NCBI RefSeq assembly: GCF_017084525.1 | Contig: NZ_CP070950.1 | Location: 1,240,001-1,304,000 of the forward strand | Direction of reading: 5' to 3' | DNA length: 64,000 nt | Origin: Conexibacter sp. SYSU D00693 | GTDB taxonomy: Bacteria; Actinomycetota; Thermoleophilia; Solirubrobacterales; Solirubrobacteraceae | Shown: positions 25,395-34,326 of the stretch, in pieces | Numbering within the stretch: the stretch's first letter is position 1 | How the letters are laid out: every line of letters starts with the position of its first letter | Notes under the pieces: model-generated | The model's input: the letters and a program-made list of their open reading frames with translations, nothing else | Told to the model about the DNA's origin: nothing | The model's database searches: none | Translations under genes and position numbers: made by a program

Positions 25395-25437
25395 CTGGTC
25401 CTCCTGCTCAGGGGCACGCCAGCGGCGCACCCAGTTA

Positions 25438-25453
25438 GTGAACGTTTCCTAGC
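25438..25453. promoter_or_regulatory. Degenerate operator half-site, GTGAACGTTTCCTAGC
   Basis: A perfect left half (GTGAACG) but a poor right half. Its position between the SDR start (25394) and the end of the acyl-CoA dehydrogenase gene (25476) fits a promoter of the SDR gene. Confidence 0.35.
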
Positions 25454-25475
25454 CTAGCGGGCGACCGGCCCTGCG

Positions 25476-26573
25476 TCACCCACCGAGCAGGCCCACCGCC
25501 ACCTCGTCGCGCAGCCGCTGGGTGCTGCCGCCGTGCAGGCGCAGGAAGCGGGCGTCGGCGAAGGCGCGGGCGATGGGGTACTCGAGCATGTAGCCGTAGC
25601 CGCCGTGCAGCTGCACGCCGGCATCGACGACGCGGCCGAGGACCTCGGCGGCATGGAGCTTGACCGCCGCCGCGTCGGCCCCGTCGGCGGCCGCCGCGCC
25701 GGTGCGGCGCGCCAGGCAGCGCTCGACGTGCGCCTCGGCCGCCTCGAGCTCCGCCGCCGCCTGGCCGAGCAGCTGGCGCGTGTTCTGGAAGCCGGAGATC
25801 GGCGTGCCGAAGGCCCGGCGGTCGGTCACGTAGGCCACGGTCGTCGCCAGCGCCGCACGGCCCGCCGCGACGGACGCGACGGCCAGCAGCAGCCGCTCGT
25901 CGGCGACCAGCGCCTCGACGTCGGCGCCCTCGAGCACCGTGGCGCGGGCGCCGTCGAGCTCGACCTCGGCCAGACCAGCCGCCGCGAGGCCGACCGGCGC
26001 AGCGCCGGTCCCGCGCCGCACCGCCGGGTCGTCGGTCGCGACGGCGACGAGCACCTGCCCGGCGTCGCGCCGGACGGCGAGGACGAGCAGGTCGGCGTCG
26101 GCACCGCCCACGACCGCGGGCTGACGCCCGTGCACCGCCCCGCCGTCGTCGAGGCGCAGATCGGGTGTGTCCAGCGCCGTCGCCGCGCGCAGCTCACCGT
26201 CGACGATCGCACGCAGCCACAACATCGCCTCGCCAGGCGCTGCGCGCAGCGCGCGCGCCGGCAGGTCCCCGTGGCCCAGCAGCACCAGGCCGAGGGCGGT
26301 CAGCCCGGCCCGGGCCGCCTCCTGCAGGACGATGGCCGAGAAGCGCAGGTCGTCGACGCCCAGCCCGCCCGCCTCCTCGGGCGCCGCCATCGCCGTGAAG
26401 CCGTGAGCGGCGGCGGCCGTGAGCACGTCGCCAGGGACGCTGCCCTGCGCCGCCCAGCGCTCCCGCTGGGGCACGGCGACGCGCTCGAGGTGGGTGCGCA
26501 GGCTCTCGCGGAAGGACTCGTGCTCCTCGGCGAGGTCCCCGAGCCCGGCCTCCCGCGCGGAGGCGGTGGTCAC
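25476..26573 (-). CDS. Acyl-CoA dehydrogenase-like protein lacking the standard flavin motif
   Basis: 365 residues with the overall acyl-CoA dehydrogenase layout: helical N-domain ([10 protein letters not shown]), beta-domain, and C-terminal helices with [32 protein letters not shown] and [12 protein letters not shown]. The T/S-E-P-x-A-G-S-D loop that contacts FAD is missing ([12 protein letters not shown] in its place), and the beta-domain is short. It may be the inactive partner of a heteromeric dehydrogenase, as in actinobacterial steroid-degrading FadE pairs, with the active one at 28575-29705. It overlaps the next SDR gene by 4 bp (ATGA). Confidence 0.8.
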   Translation of the reverse strand: MTTASAREAGLGDLAEEHESFRESLRTHLERVAVPQRERWAAQGSVPGDVLTAAAAHGFTAMAAPEEAGGLGVDDLRFSAIVLQEAARAGLTALGLVLLGHGDLPARALRAAPGEAMLWLRAIVDGELRAATALDTPDLRLDDGGAVHGRQPAVVGGADADLLVLAVRRDAGQVLVAVATDDPAVRRGTGAAPVGLAAAGLAEVELDGARATVLEGADVEALVADERLLLAVASVAAGRAALATTVAYVTDRRAFGTPISGFQNTRQLLGQAAAELEAAEAHVERCLARRTGAAAADGADAAAVKLHAAEVLGRVVDAGVQLHGGYGYMLEYPIARAFADARFLRLHGGSTQRLRDEVAVGLLGG

Positions 26574-27334
26574 CGCGGCGCCATCCGGATCGCGCCGTCG
26601 AGCCGGATGGTCTCCCCGTTGAGCATCGGGTTGTCGACGATGTGCAGCGCCAGGCGCGCATACTCGTCGGGATCGCCGAGCCGGCTGGGGTGCGGCACCG
26701 ACGTGGCCAACGACGCCTTGACGTCCTCCGGCAGGCGCGCCAGCAGCGGCGTGTCGAACGTCCCGGGCGCGATCGTGCAGACCCGGATGAGCCTGCCGGC
26801 CAGGTCACGCGCCGCCACGAGCGTCATCCCGTGGATGCCGGCCTTCGCCGAGGCGTACGGGATCTGGCCGATCTGGCCTTCGAACGCCGCCACCGACGCC
26901 GTGAGCACGCAGACGCCGCGCTCGCCGTCGACGGGCTCGCTGCGCGCCATCCGCGCGGCGGCGAGGCGCAGCACGTTGAACGTGCCGATGAGGTTGATCC
27001 CGACGACCTCGCTGTAGGTCTCCAGCGACCCCGGCTCGCCGTCCCGGCCCACGAGCCGCACCGCGCCGCCGCGCCCGGCGCAGTGCACCAGCACGCGCAG
27101 CGGGCCGAGCTCCTCGGCGGCCGCGAACGCCGCGTCGACCGCCTCGGCGTCGCGGACGTCCGCGGGCGCGAAGGTCACGGCGTCGCCGAGCCCGGCGGCG
27201 ACCTGCTCGCCCGCCGACGACTCGAGGTCGACGAGCACGACCTGCGCGCCCGCCTCCACCAGCCGCTCGACCGTCGCCCGGCCCAGGCCTGACGCCCCGC
27301 CGGTGACGACGGCGGAGATCCCGTTGCAGTCCAT
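26570..27334 (-). CDS. SDR, 3-hydroxyacyl-CoA dehydrogenase type II-like
   Basis: 254 residues. [15 protein letters not shown] binds NAD at residues 11-25, followed by the acidic VLVDLES that selects NAD over NADP. Catalytic Ser is in [14 protein letters not shown] and Tyr/Lys in [11 protein letters not shown]. The G-Q-I-G-Q-x-x-Y-A-S-A-K segment and the C-terminal [15 protein letters not shown] are typical of HSD10/3-hydroxy-2-methylbutyryl-CoA dehydrogenases. It would perform the third beta-oxidation step before the thiolase encoded just upstream. Part of the operon thiolase, SDR, dehydrogenase. Confidence 0.9.
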   Translation of the reverse strand: MDCNGISAVVTGGASGLGRATVERLVEAGAQVVLVDLESSAGEQVAAGLGDAVTFAPADVRDAEAVDAAFAAAEELGPLRVLVHCAGRGGAVRLVGRDGEPGSLETYSEVVGINLIGTFNVLRLAAARMARSEPVDGERGVCVLTASVAAFEGQIGQIPYASAKAGIHGMTLVAARDLAGRLIRVCTIAPGTFDTPLLARLPEDVKASLATSVPHPSRLGDPDEYARLALHIVDNPMLNGETIRLDGAIRMAPR

Positions 27335-27345
27335 GCCTCAGCCCC

Positions 27346-28545
27346 CTAGAGCCGCTCGATGATCGTCGCGTTGGCCATGCCCCCGGCCTCGCACATGGTC
27401 TGGAGGCCCCAGCGCCCGCCGGTCTCCTCGAGCCCGTGGAGCATCGTCGTCATCAGCCGCGCGCCCGACGCCCCGAGCGGGTGGCCCAGCGCGATCGCGC
27501 CCCCGCGCGGGTTGAGCTTCTCGAGGTCGGCGCCGAAGTGGCGCTGCCAGGCCAGCGGGACGGGCGCGAAGGCCTCGTTGACCTCGACGTGGTCGAAGTC
27601 GTCGATCGCCATGCCGGTGCGCTCGAGCACCTTCTCGGTGGCCGGGATCGGGCCGGTCAGCATGAGGATCGGGTCCGCGGAGGCGACGGCCATCGCATGG
27701 ATGCGCGCGCGGGCGCGGAGGCCCAACTGCGAGGCGCGCTCCTCGCTCATGAGCAGCAGCGCCGCGGCACCGTCGCTGAGCTGCGAGGAGTTGCCCGCCG
27801 TCGTGTGCCAGCCCAGGTCCGGGAAGCGCTCGCGCCACTCGGGCTGGTCGAAGGCCGAAGGCAGCTCGCCGAGCGCCTCGACCGTCGTCTGCGGACGGAT
27901 CGTCTCGTCGGCGTCGACGACCCGCCCGGGCACGCCGTTGGCGGGAACGGAGATCGGTACGAGCTCAGCGCGCAGGTCAGCCGTGGCAGCGGCCTGGTGC
28001 GAGCGGGCGGCGAACACGTCGAGCTCGTGGCGGTCGATCCCCCACCGCTGGCTGATGAGCTCGGAGGAGATGCCCTGCGGCACGAGCCCCGGCGCATAGC
28101 GGGCGTTCACCGACGGACCGTAGGGGTCGCGGCCCTGGCGCGCGGTGAACATCGGCACGCGGCTCATCGACTCGACGCCGCCGGCCACGACCACGTCGTA
28201 GACCCCGGTCATGATCCCCATCGCCGCGAAGTCGACGGCCTGCTGGCTGGAGCCACAGCGCCGATCGATCGTGGTGGAGGGCACGTGCTCGGGCAGCCCC
28301 GCGCCCAGCCACGCCCAGCGGCCGACGGGGCCGGCCTGCTCGGCGACCTGGCTGACGCAGCCGACGATGACGTCGTCGACCTCGCCCGGGTCGACGTCGT
28401 TGCGGTCGACCAGCGCTCGGAGCGTCTGGCCCAGCAGCTCGGCCGGGTGCAGGGTGCTGAACGCCCCACCCGGCCTGTCGGCCCTGGGCGCCCTGCCCTT
28501 GGCCATGGGGGACCGGACGGCGTCGACGATGACGGCGCTGCGCAT
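27346..28545 (-). CDS. Thiolase (acetyl-CoA C-acyltransferase)
   Basis: 399 residues. The acyl-accepting Cys is in DRRCGSSQQAV (near residue 94), with HTTAGNSSQLSDGAAA, NEAFAPV, GGAIALGHPLGASGARL and the C-terminal Cys in MCEAGGMANA. It cleaves 3-ketoacyl-CoA to acetyl- or propionyl-CoA. The ATG at 28545 has GAAGGAGCTCC upstream; an ATG at 28569 would add eight residues. It lies 29 bp after the acyl-CoA dehydrogenase at 28575 and 11 bp before the SDR, giving a beta-oxidation operon. Confidence 0.93.
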   Translation of the reverse strand: MRSAVIVDAVRSPMAKGRAPRADRPGGAFSTLHPAELLGQTLRALVDRNDVDPGEVDDVIVGCVSQVAEQAGPVGRWAWLGAGLPEHVPSTTIDRRCGSSQQAVDFAAMGIMTGVYDVVVAGGVESMSRVPMFTARQGRDPYGPSVNARYAPGLVPQGISSELISQRWGIDRHELDVFAARSHQAAATADLRAELVPISVPANGVPGRVVDADETIRPQTTVEALGELPSAFDQPEWRERFPDLGWHTTAGNSSQLSDGAAALLLMSEERASQLGLRARARIHAMAVASADPILMLTGPIPATEKVLERTGMAIDDFDHVEVNEAFAPVPLAWQRHFGADLEKLNPRGGAIALGHPLGASGARLMTTMLHGLEETGGRWGLQTMCEAGGMANATIIERL

Positions 28546-28574
28546 GGAGCTCCTTCGGTTGGTCGCCATCGCCG

Positions 28575-29705
28575 TCAGAGACCCAGGGCCTTGGCGACGA
28601 TGACCTTCATGATCTCGCTGGACCCGCCGTAGATCCGGCTCACGCGGGCATCCGCGAACGCCCGGCCGACGGGGTGGCGACGGTCGTAGGCGGCGGCACC
28701 CAGCACCTGCAGGCAGCGGTCGGCGACGTCGCTCTGCAGCTCGGTGCAGAAGAGCTTGACGGCGGCGGCGCCTGCGGCGTCCAGGCGTCCCGCGCAGTGG
28801 TCGTCCAGGGCCTGGTCGGCGAGGGCGTGACCGGCGCGCACGGAGGCGGCACAGGCGGCCAGCTCGAACTTGGCCGCCTGGTCGGGGCCGGTCCCGCGCA
28901 CCGCGTCGAGCGTGCGCTCGAGGCACGCTGAGGCGGCCGCCTGGCTGTTGAGCGCGATGGACAGGCGCTCCTGCGCGAGGTTGCTGCTGAGGTACTCGAA
29001 GCCACGGCCCTCCTCCCCCAGGCGGTCCGTGGCGGGGACCCGCACGTCGGTGAGGAAGAGCTCCGCGAGGTCCTGGGTGCGCAGGCCGACCTTCTCGAGC
29101 TTGCGCCCCCGCTCGAACCCGGGCGTGGCGGCGTCGACGACGAAGAGGCTGATGCCACGGCGCCCGGCCCCGGGATCGGTCTTGGCTGCCAGCACCACGA
29201 CGTCGGCGCTCAGGCCGTTGGTGATGAACGTCTTGGCGCCGTTGACGACGTAGTGGTCGCCTTCGCGCCGGGCTGTCGTGGCCATCGCCTTCATGTCGCT
29301 GCCGGCGGCCGGCTCGGACATCGCCAGCGCGCAGACCGCCTCACCGGAGGTCAGCCGTGGCACCCAGCGGCGCTGCTGCTCGCGGGAGGCGTGCTCGAGG
29401 AAGTACGGCATGCAGATGTCGGTCTGGACCCGCAGGCCCCCGAGGGTCAGCCCGGCGCGCTGGGCCTCGTCGGTCACCACCGCGGAGTGGCGGAACGTCG
29501 AGCCGGGCAGGCCGCCCAGGTCCTCGGGCACACCGACGCCCAGCAGCCCCCGCTCGGCCGCGCGCTGCCAGAACGACCGCGGGGGACGGCCGGCCTGCTC
29601 CCAGGCGTCGCGCTCGGGCACCAGCTCGTCCTCGAAGAAGCGCCGGACGCCCGAGCGGAAGGCCGCGAGGTCGGTGCTGAGGCCCTGACGGAGCACGCGT
29701 CGCAT
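28575..29705 (-). CDS. Acyl-CoA dehydrogenase
   Basis: 376 residues with a full motif set: ALAMSEPAAGSDMKAM for FAD contact, GAKTFITNGLSAD, LGEEGRGFEYL, and C-terminal RIYGGSSEIMK. The last motif is like that of long-chain and isovaleryl-type enzymes, where the catalytic Glu sits elsewhere. It introduces the alpha-beta double bond in an acyl-CoA. The ATG at 29705 has an operator touching it on the upstream side (29706-29721), so the transcript is either leaderless or starts within a few bases of the operator. First gene of the operon leading to thiolase, SDR and the atypical dehydrogenase. Confidence 0.92.
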   Translation of the reverse strand: MRRVLRQGLSTDLAAFRSGVRRFFEDELVPERDAWEQAGRPPRSFWQRAAERGLLGVGVPEDLGGLPGSTFRHSAVVTDEAQRAGLTLGGLRVQTDICMPYFLEHASREQQRRWVPRLTSGEAVCALAMSEPAAGSDMKAMATTARREGDHYVVNGAKTFITNGLSADVVVLAAKTDPGAGRRGISLFVVDAATPGFERGRKLEKVGLRTQDLAELFLTDVRVPATDRLGEEGRGFEYLSSNLAQERLSIALNSQAAASACLERTLDAVRGTGPDQAAKFELAACAASVRAGHALADQALDDHCAGRLDAAGAAAVKLFCTELQSDVADRCLQVLGAAAYDRRHPVGRAFADARVSRIYGGSSEIMKVIVAKALGL

Positions 29706-29721
29706 GATAACGAACGTTCAC
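29706..29721. promoter_or_regulatory. Regulon operator, GATAACGAACGTTCAC
   Basis: Perfect core. It abuts the ATG of the acyl-CoA dehydrogenase gene and overlaps the stop codon (29718-29720) of the alpha/beta hydrolase gene. Confidence 0.72.
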
Positions 29722-30512
29722 GGAAGGGCGTCGAGCAACGCCGCGTCGAAGGCGTCTGGCACCTCGAACATCGGGTAGTGGCCGCAGCCCTCGAGGACGA
29801 CCAGCCGCCCGTCGGCCAGGCGTTCCTGCAGCCACGCGGCGCCGCGCAGCGGCATCACCGGGTCGTCGGCGCCCATCACCTGCACGACCGGCACGCGCAC
29901 CTCGTCGAGCAGGTGGCTGAGGTCGCTGCGCAGGTAGGAGCGGTAGGAGGCCACGGCCGCCCAGGAAGGCATCGCCAGCTGGACCTGCACGAGGTGGTCG
30001 ACGACGTGCGCGGGCGCCGGGGGACGGAAGCCCGAGGCCACCGTCGCCCGGCGGGCCGCCAGCCGGTCGGCGTGCTCGGCCTCGACCAAGCGCGGCTCCA
30101 CGGCGTCGGCGGGCGCCCCGAACGGGAAGGCCTCAGAGCGCGAGGCGCGCACGCCGTTGGACGTCACCAGCACCAGTCGCTCGACGCGGCCGGCCGCCGC
30201 AAGGCGGAAGCCGACCTGGCCGCCGAAGGACCAGCCCACCAGCGCGACGCGATCGAGCCCGAGGGCGTCCAGCACGGCCTCGACGTCGGCGGCGAGGCGC
30301 TCGACCCCGTAGCCCCCCAGGGGCTTGTCGGAGCCCCCCGTGCCCCGGAGGTCCACGCAGACGGCGCGGCGGCCCGCCCCGGTGAGGACGCGGACCTGCC
30401 GGTCCCAGACGGTGTGGCTGAGGCCGAAGCCGGCGAGCAGGACGACCGGCGACCCGCCTCCCAGGTCCTGCACGTGAAGGCGGACCCCGGGTTCGGCCTC
30501 GACGAGGTTCAT
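29718..30512 (-). CDS. Alpha/beta hydrolase
   Basis: 264 residues. The oxyanion region is LLAGFGLSHTVWD, the nucleophile elbow GWSFGGQVG (Ser near 97), the acid in VMGADDPVMP and the base in EGCGHYPMFE. The VDLRGTGGSDKP segment places it in the esterase/C-C hydrolase/haloperoxidase group; sequence alone does not choose between ester and meta-cleavage-type substrates. The ATG at 30512 forms a CATG with the ATG at 30511 of the divergent tetR gene. The operator at 30533 is 21 bp upstream, so both genes are likely controlled by the TetR protein. Confidence 0.88.
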   Translation of the reverse strand: MNLVEAEPGVRLHVQDLGGGSPVVLLAGFGLSHTVWDRQVRVLTGAGRRAVCVDLRGTGGSDKPLGGYGVERLAADVEAVLDALGLDRVALVGWSFGGQVGFRLAAAGRVERLVLVTSNGVRASRSEAFPFGAPADAVEPRLVEAEHADRLAARRATVASGFRPPAPAHVVDHLVQVQLAMPSWAAVASYRSYLRSDLSHLLDEVRVPVVQVMGADDPVMPLRGAAWLQERLADGRLVVLEGCGHYPMFEVPDAFDAALLDALP

Positions 30513-31176
30513 GGCCGCCAGACTACGCGTTCGTGAGCGATCGTTCACGCGCGGCCAGAGGTCGGGCCCTCGGGTACCATGCCCGCCCATCGCTGCTGCA
30601 CGGGACAGGAAGATCCTCGCCGCCGCCCAACGGCTGTTCTTCGAGCGTGGCTTCCACGCCGTCGCGATCGACGAGATCGGCACGAAGGCCGGCATCACCG
30701 GGCCGGCCATCTACCGCCACTTCAAGGGCAAGGACGAGATCCTCGGCACGCTCTTCGACGAGGCGCTGGACGCCCTGCTCGCGCGCGTCGGCCGCGAGTT
30801 CGACGACGACGAGCCGCTGGCCGAGCTCGAGTTCCTCGCGCAGGCCCACGCCTCCTTCGTGGTCGAGCACCGCGAGCTGTCGACCATCCTCGTGCGCGAC
30901 GACTCCTCGCTGGCGCCGGAGTACCGCCGACGCCACAGCCGGCGTGAGCGCCCGTACATCGCTCGCTGGATCGACTGCGTGCGCCGGGCCTACCCGGAGC
31001 GCAGCGAGCAGGAGGCCACGACGGCGGTCTTCGCCGCCCTGACCCTGCTCAACGCCGTCGGCATGTGGCCCGCATCGGCCCGCAAGGCCGAGGACCTCGC
31101 GGGCCTCCTCGCGCAGCTCGCCCTCGGCGCGCTGGCGGCCCTCGCGGAGCGCCCGGCCGCCCGCGCCGGGCACTGA
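30511..31176 (+). CDS. TetR-family regulator, candidate master repressor of the regulon
   Basis: The helix-turn-helix reads AVAIDEIGTKAGITGPAIYRHFKGKDEIL and is followed by a helical ligand domain rich in aromatic and charged residues (VEHRELSTILVRDD, RPYIARWIDCVRRAYP). The only ATG/GTG/TTG in frame before the domain is at 30511, which would put the operator 30533-30548 inside the gene and add ~26 unusual Arg/Pro-rich residues. The natural start may be an ATC near 30589. It shares the recognition helix (TGPxIYRHF) with the TetR protein at 61367-61981. Autoregulation at the adjacent site is likely. Confidence 0.85.
   Translation: MAARLRVRERSFTRGQRSGPRVPCPPIAAARDRKILAAAQRLFFERGFHAVAIDEIGTKAGITGPAIYRHFKGKDEILGTLFDEALDALLARVGREFDDDEPLAELEFLAQAHASFVVEHRELSTILVRDDSSLAPEYRRRHSRRERPYIARWIDCVRRAYPERSEQEATTAVFAALTLLNAVGMWPASARKAEDLAGLLAQLALGALAALAERPAARAGH
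30533..30548. promoter_or_regulatory. Regulon operator, GTGAGCGATCGTTCAC
   Basis: Perfect arms with one core mismatch on the left (AGCG). It lies between the divergent hydrolase and tetR genes, as expected for an autoregulated TetR site. Confidence 0.75.
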
Positions 31177-31215
31177 CGCCGGCGCCTCGGCGCCCGCCGA
31201 GAGCGTTCCACCGAC

Positions 31216-31231
31216 GCTAACGATCGTTTGC
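31216..31231. promoter_or_regulatory. Regulon operator, GCTAACGATCGTTTGC
   Basis: Perfect core, ending 21 bp before the ATG (31253) of the acyl-CoA dehydrogenase gene. Confidence 0.75.
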
Positions 31232-31252
31232 AGTCGCGTGTATGCTCGGCCC

Positions 31253-32401
31253 ATGAGGCTCTCTGACGAGCAGCAGGCCTTCGCCGAGGCGATCCGCGAC
31301 TTCTGCGAGCGCGAGTGCGGCAGCCGCGAGCAGCGCGACGCCCTCACCGACGGGGGCCTCGAGGCCCACAGCCGCGAGCTCTACGCCAAGGTCGCAGCGC
31401 TCGGCTGGCTGGGCGTGTCGATCCCGGAGGCCTACGGCGGCAGCGGCGGGACGCTCGTCGACCAGTGCCTGTTCTTCGAGGAGGTCTACCGGGGCATGGC
31501 GCCGATCGCCGGCGCCGGCTCGTCCTCCACGGTCGCCGGGGTCTACAAGCGCTTCGGCGACGAGGAGCAGCGCGCGCGCGTCCTCGGCGCGATCGTCGAC
31601 GGCGACGTGATGTCGATCAGCATCTCCGAGCCGGGCGCGGGTTCGGACGTCGGCGCGGTGGCCTGCCGCGCGGCGCGCGACGGCGACCGCTTCGTCATCA
31701 ACGGCCAGAAGACCTGGTGCTCCTACGCCCAGTACGCCACCCACGTCCTGCTGCTGGCGCGGACCTCGCGCGACGGCCGCCCCCAGGACGGCCTCACGCT
31801 CTTCGAGGTCCCTGCGGACGCCGAGGGCCTCGAGGTCCGGCCGATCGACACCATGGGCGGGCGCGAGGTCAACGACCTCTTCCTCACCGACGTCGAGGTC
31901 CCCGCGAACGCCGTGGTCGGCGAGGAGGGCGCGGGCTTCAAGCAGATCATGGCCGGGCTCGACGGCGAGCGCCTCGTCGCGGCCGCCCAGGGGCTCGGCA
32001 TGGCCGAGCGCGCGCTGTCGGACCTGCTGTCCTACGTCCAGGAGCGCCGCCAGTTCGGCAAGCCGATCGGCACCTTCCAGGCGCTGCGCCACCGGATTGC
32101 CGACCTCGCGACGGAGATCGAGTGCTGCCGGCTGCTGACCTACGAGGTCGCTCAGGCCGTCGACCAGCAGCGCGGCGCGCCGCTCGAGCGCACGAAGCTC
32201 ACGTCGATGGCCAAGCTCAAGGTCACCGAGACCGCGAAGCACGTCGCGCTCGAGGGCATGCAGATGATGGGCGGCTACGGCTACGCCACCGAGTACGACA
32301 TGGAGCGCCACGTGCGCAACACGCTCGCGCCGCCGATCTACGCCGGCACGAACGAGATCCAGCGCGAGATCATCTCGGGCAGCCTCGGCCTGCGGGCCTG
32401 A
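31253..32401 (+). CDS. Acyl-CoA dehydrogenase
   Basis: 382 residues with a full motif set: SISISEPGAGSDVGAV, GQKTWCSYAQYATH, VGEEGAGFKQIM, RRQFGKPIGTFQALRHRIAD, MMGGYGYATEYDMERH and the C-terminal IYAGTNEIQREI. It resembles butyryl/short-branched-chain enzymes. The ATG at 31253 begins M-R-L-S-D-E-Q-Q, the usual family start. Single gene with its own operator; it converges on the acyl-CoA ligase gene across 13 bp. Confidence 0.92.
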   Translation: MRLSDEQQAFAEAIRDFCERECGSREQRDALTDGGLEAHSRELYAKVAALGWLGVSIPEAYGGSGGTLVDQCLFFEEVYRGMAPIAGAGSSSTVAGVYKRFGDEEQRARVLGAIVDGDVMSISISEPGAGSDVGAVACRAARDGDRFVINGQKTWCSYAQYATHVLLLARTSRDGRPQDGLTLFEVPADAEGLEVRPIDTMGGREVNDLFLTDVEVPANAVVGEEGAGFKQIMAGLDGERLVAAAQGLGMAERALSDLLSYVQERRQFGKPIGTFQALRHRIADLATEIECCRLLTYEVAQAVDQQRGAPLERTKLTSMAKLKVTETAKHVALEGMQMMGGYGYATEYDMERHVRNTLAPPIYAGTNEIQREIISGSLGLRA

Positions 32402-32414
32402 GCGCCCGGGCCGC

Positions 32415-34223
32415 CTACTCGGCGTACATCGCCTCGATCTGCTCGGCGTAGCGGGCGTCGACGGCGCGGCGCTTGAGCTTGGCCGTCGGGGTCAGGACCT
32501 CGGTGTCGGGCAGCCAGACGTCGGCCAACAGCGTGAACTTGCGCACCGACTCGACCGTCGACAGCCGCGCGTTGCCGCGCCCGACCGCCCGCTCGACCTC
32601 CGCCCGGACCTCGGGATGGCCGACGAGCTCCTCGAACGCCCCGGCCTCGAGGCCCAGGCGCGCACCGTGGACCTGCGCGGCCTCGGGGTCCAGCGTGATG
32701 AGCGCCGTGTTGTAGCGCCGGCCGTCGCCGATGCAGACGACCTGCCCGATGAGCGAGCTCTCGGCCTTGATGGCCTGCTCGATGTTCGCCGGCGACATGT
32801 TCTTGCCCGCGGCGCTGATGATGATCTCCTTCTTGCGGTCGACGACGGTGAGGTAGCCGTCCTCGTCCAGGCGGCCGATGTCGCCGGTGTGCAGCCAGCC
32901 GTCGGTGTCGAGCGTCTCGGCGGTCTTCTCCGGGTCGTTGCGGTAGCCGACGAAGTTCAGCGGACTGCGGACGAGGATCTCGCCGTCGGCGGCGAGGCGC
33001 AGCTCGACGTCGGGCAGCGGCAGGCCGGCCGTCCCGCCCTTGAACTCCTCGATGCGGTTGAAGACGTTCAGGCTGCCCTCGGTCAGGCCGTAGGCCTCGA
33101 GCAGCGGCACGCCGACCGCCCGGAAGAACTGCGACAGCTCGGGGGCGCTCGGGGCGCCGCCCACGAACGCCGAGCGGATGCGGTCGAGCCCGAGCCGGGC
33201 GAGCACCGGGCGCAGCACGGTCAGCCGCTCCGCGCGGGAGGTCCGCGCGACCCCGTCCTCGCGCACGACGCCCCCGGCTTCTTGCGCGCGGGCCTCCTCG
33301 AGTCCCTCGGCGATGGCGCGCTGGGCCGCCTCACGCTGGTCGTCGGGCAGGGCCTGCACCATCCCCTCGATCGCCACCTGGAACTTCTCCCAGAGACGCG
33401 GGACGGAGAACAGCGTGTCGGGATGCACCTGCGCGAGGTAGGTCGGCAGCTCGCGCATGTCGGGGCAGACGGTGATCGTGGCGCCGTGCACGAGGGCCAT
33501 GTAGTGGGACGTGATGCGGCCGCCCGCGTGGGCCATCGGCAGGAACGAGATGACGTCGTCCTGGGCGAGGGGCACCACGGCGCCCAAGGACCGCAGCTGC
33601 GACATCACCGTGCGGTGGGCCCACTGCGCGCCCTTCGGCGGACCGGTGGTGCCCGAGGTGTAGATCATCGTCACGAGGTCCTCGGGACCGACGGCACGCC
33701 ACGCCGCCTCGACGTCGACGTCGGCGCCGGCGGCCTCGACCTCCGCCAGCGTCGTCGTCCCGCCGTCTCCGTCGGTCACGATGACGTGGGCCAGAGCGGG
33801 CAGGTCCCGCCGGGCCTCCTCGACGCGCGGCAGGAACGATCGTTCGCACACCAGGACGGTGGCGTCGGCGTTGCGCAGCTGGTAGGCGACCTGCTCGGCC
33901 GACGAGGAGTTGTAGATCGTGAACGGCACGGCGCCGAGGTGGACGGCGGCGAGGTCGACCAGGTGGCACACCACCGAGTTGGGCAGCAGCATCGCCACGG
34001 TGTCCGCCTTGCCGACGCCCAGCCGGGAGAGGCCGCCAGCGACGGCACGAACCCGCTCGTCCAGCTGCGACCAGGTCAGGCGCTCGCGGTCGTCGAGCGT
34101 GCGCAGGGCGACACGATGAGGCTGCTGTGCCACGAGACGCTGGAAGGCCTCGCACACGGTGGGGGCCTCCACGGGCGCGCCCAGCGCCTCCGCCTCCGCC
34201 ACGTTGGACATCGCCTGCTCCAT
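32415..34223 (-). CDS. Long-chain fatty-acid/AMP-dependent acyl-CoA synthetase
   Basis: 602 residues of the FadD15/FAA1-like adenylate-forming branch. P-loop YTSGTTGPPKGAQWAH, A5 motif AYGLTEG, A8 GWLHTGDIG then DRKKEIIISAAGKN, and a C-terminal TPTAKLKRR with the catalytic Lys. It activates a carboxylic acid to acyl-CoA via acyl-AMP and so opens the beta-oxidation route. The ATG at 34223 follows GGAGGAGCGGACC. It diverges from the dehydrogenase at 34327, with the operator at 34267 in between. A second perfect operator core lies inside the gene at 33832. Confidence 0.93.
   Translation of the reverse strand: MEQAMSNVAEAEALGAPVEAPTVCEAFQRLVAQQPHRVALRTLDDRERLTWSQLDERVRAVAGGLSRLGVGKADTVAMLLPNSVVCHLVDLAAVHLGAVPFTIYNSSSAEQVAYQLRNADATVLVCERSFLPRVEEARRDLPALAHVIVTDGDGGTTTLAEVEAAGADVDVEAAWRAVGPEDLVTMIYTSGTTGPPKGAQWAHRTVMSQLRSLGAVVPLAQDDVISFLPMAHAGGRITSHYMALVHGATITVCPDMRELPTYLAQVHPDTLFSVPRLWEKFQVAIEGMVQALPDDQREAAQRAIAEGLEEARAQEAGGVVREDGVARTSRAERLTVLRPVLARLGLDRIRSAFVGGAPSAPELSQFFRAVGVPLLEAYGLTEGSLNVFNRIEEFKGGTAGLPLPDVELRLAADGEILVRSPLNFVGYRNDPEKTAETLDTDGWLHTGDIGRLDEDGYLTVVDRKKEIIISAAGKNMSPANIEQAIKAESSLIGQVVCIGDGRRYNTALITLDPEAAQVHGARLGLEAGAFEELVGHPEVRAEVERAVGRGNARLSTVESVRKFTLLADVWLPDTEVLTPTAKLKRRAVDARYAEQIEAMYAE
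33832..33847. promoter_or_regulatory. Intragenic perfect-core site, AGGAACGATCGTTCGC
   Basis: Full AACGATCGTT core inside the acyl-CoA synthetase gene, ~380 bp downstream of its start codon, encoding part of V-C-E-R-S-F-L-P. It is the only clearly intragenic perfect core I found. It could be a roadblock or looping site, or chance. Confidence 0.45.
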
Positions 34224-34266
34224 GGTCCGCTCCTCCGCTCGTGATCGCCAGCCGAGCGCATCCTAC

Positions 34267-34282
34267 GTGAACGATCGTTCCC
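34267..34282. promoter_or_regulatory. Regulon operator, GTGAACGATCGTTCCC
   Basis: Perfect core, midway between the divergent acyl-CoA synthetase (start 34223) and acyl-CoA dehydrogenase (start 34327) genes; it can control both. Confidence 0.78.
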
Positions 34283-34326
34283 AGGTCTAGTACCATCGTC
34301 CCTCCACTTCCCGAGGAGGACGACAG

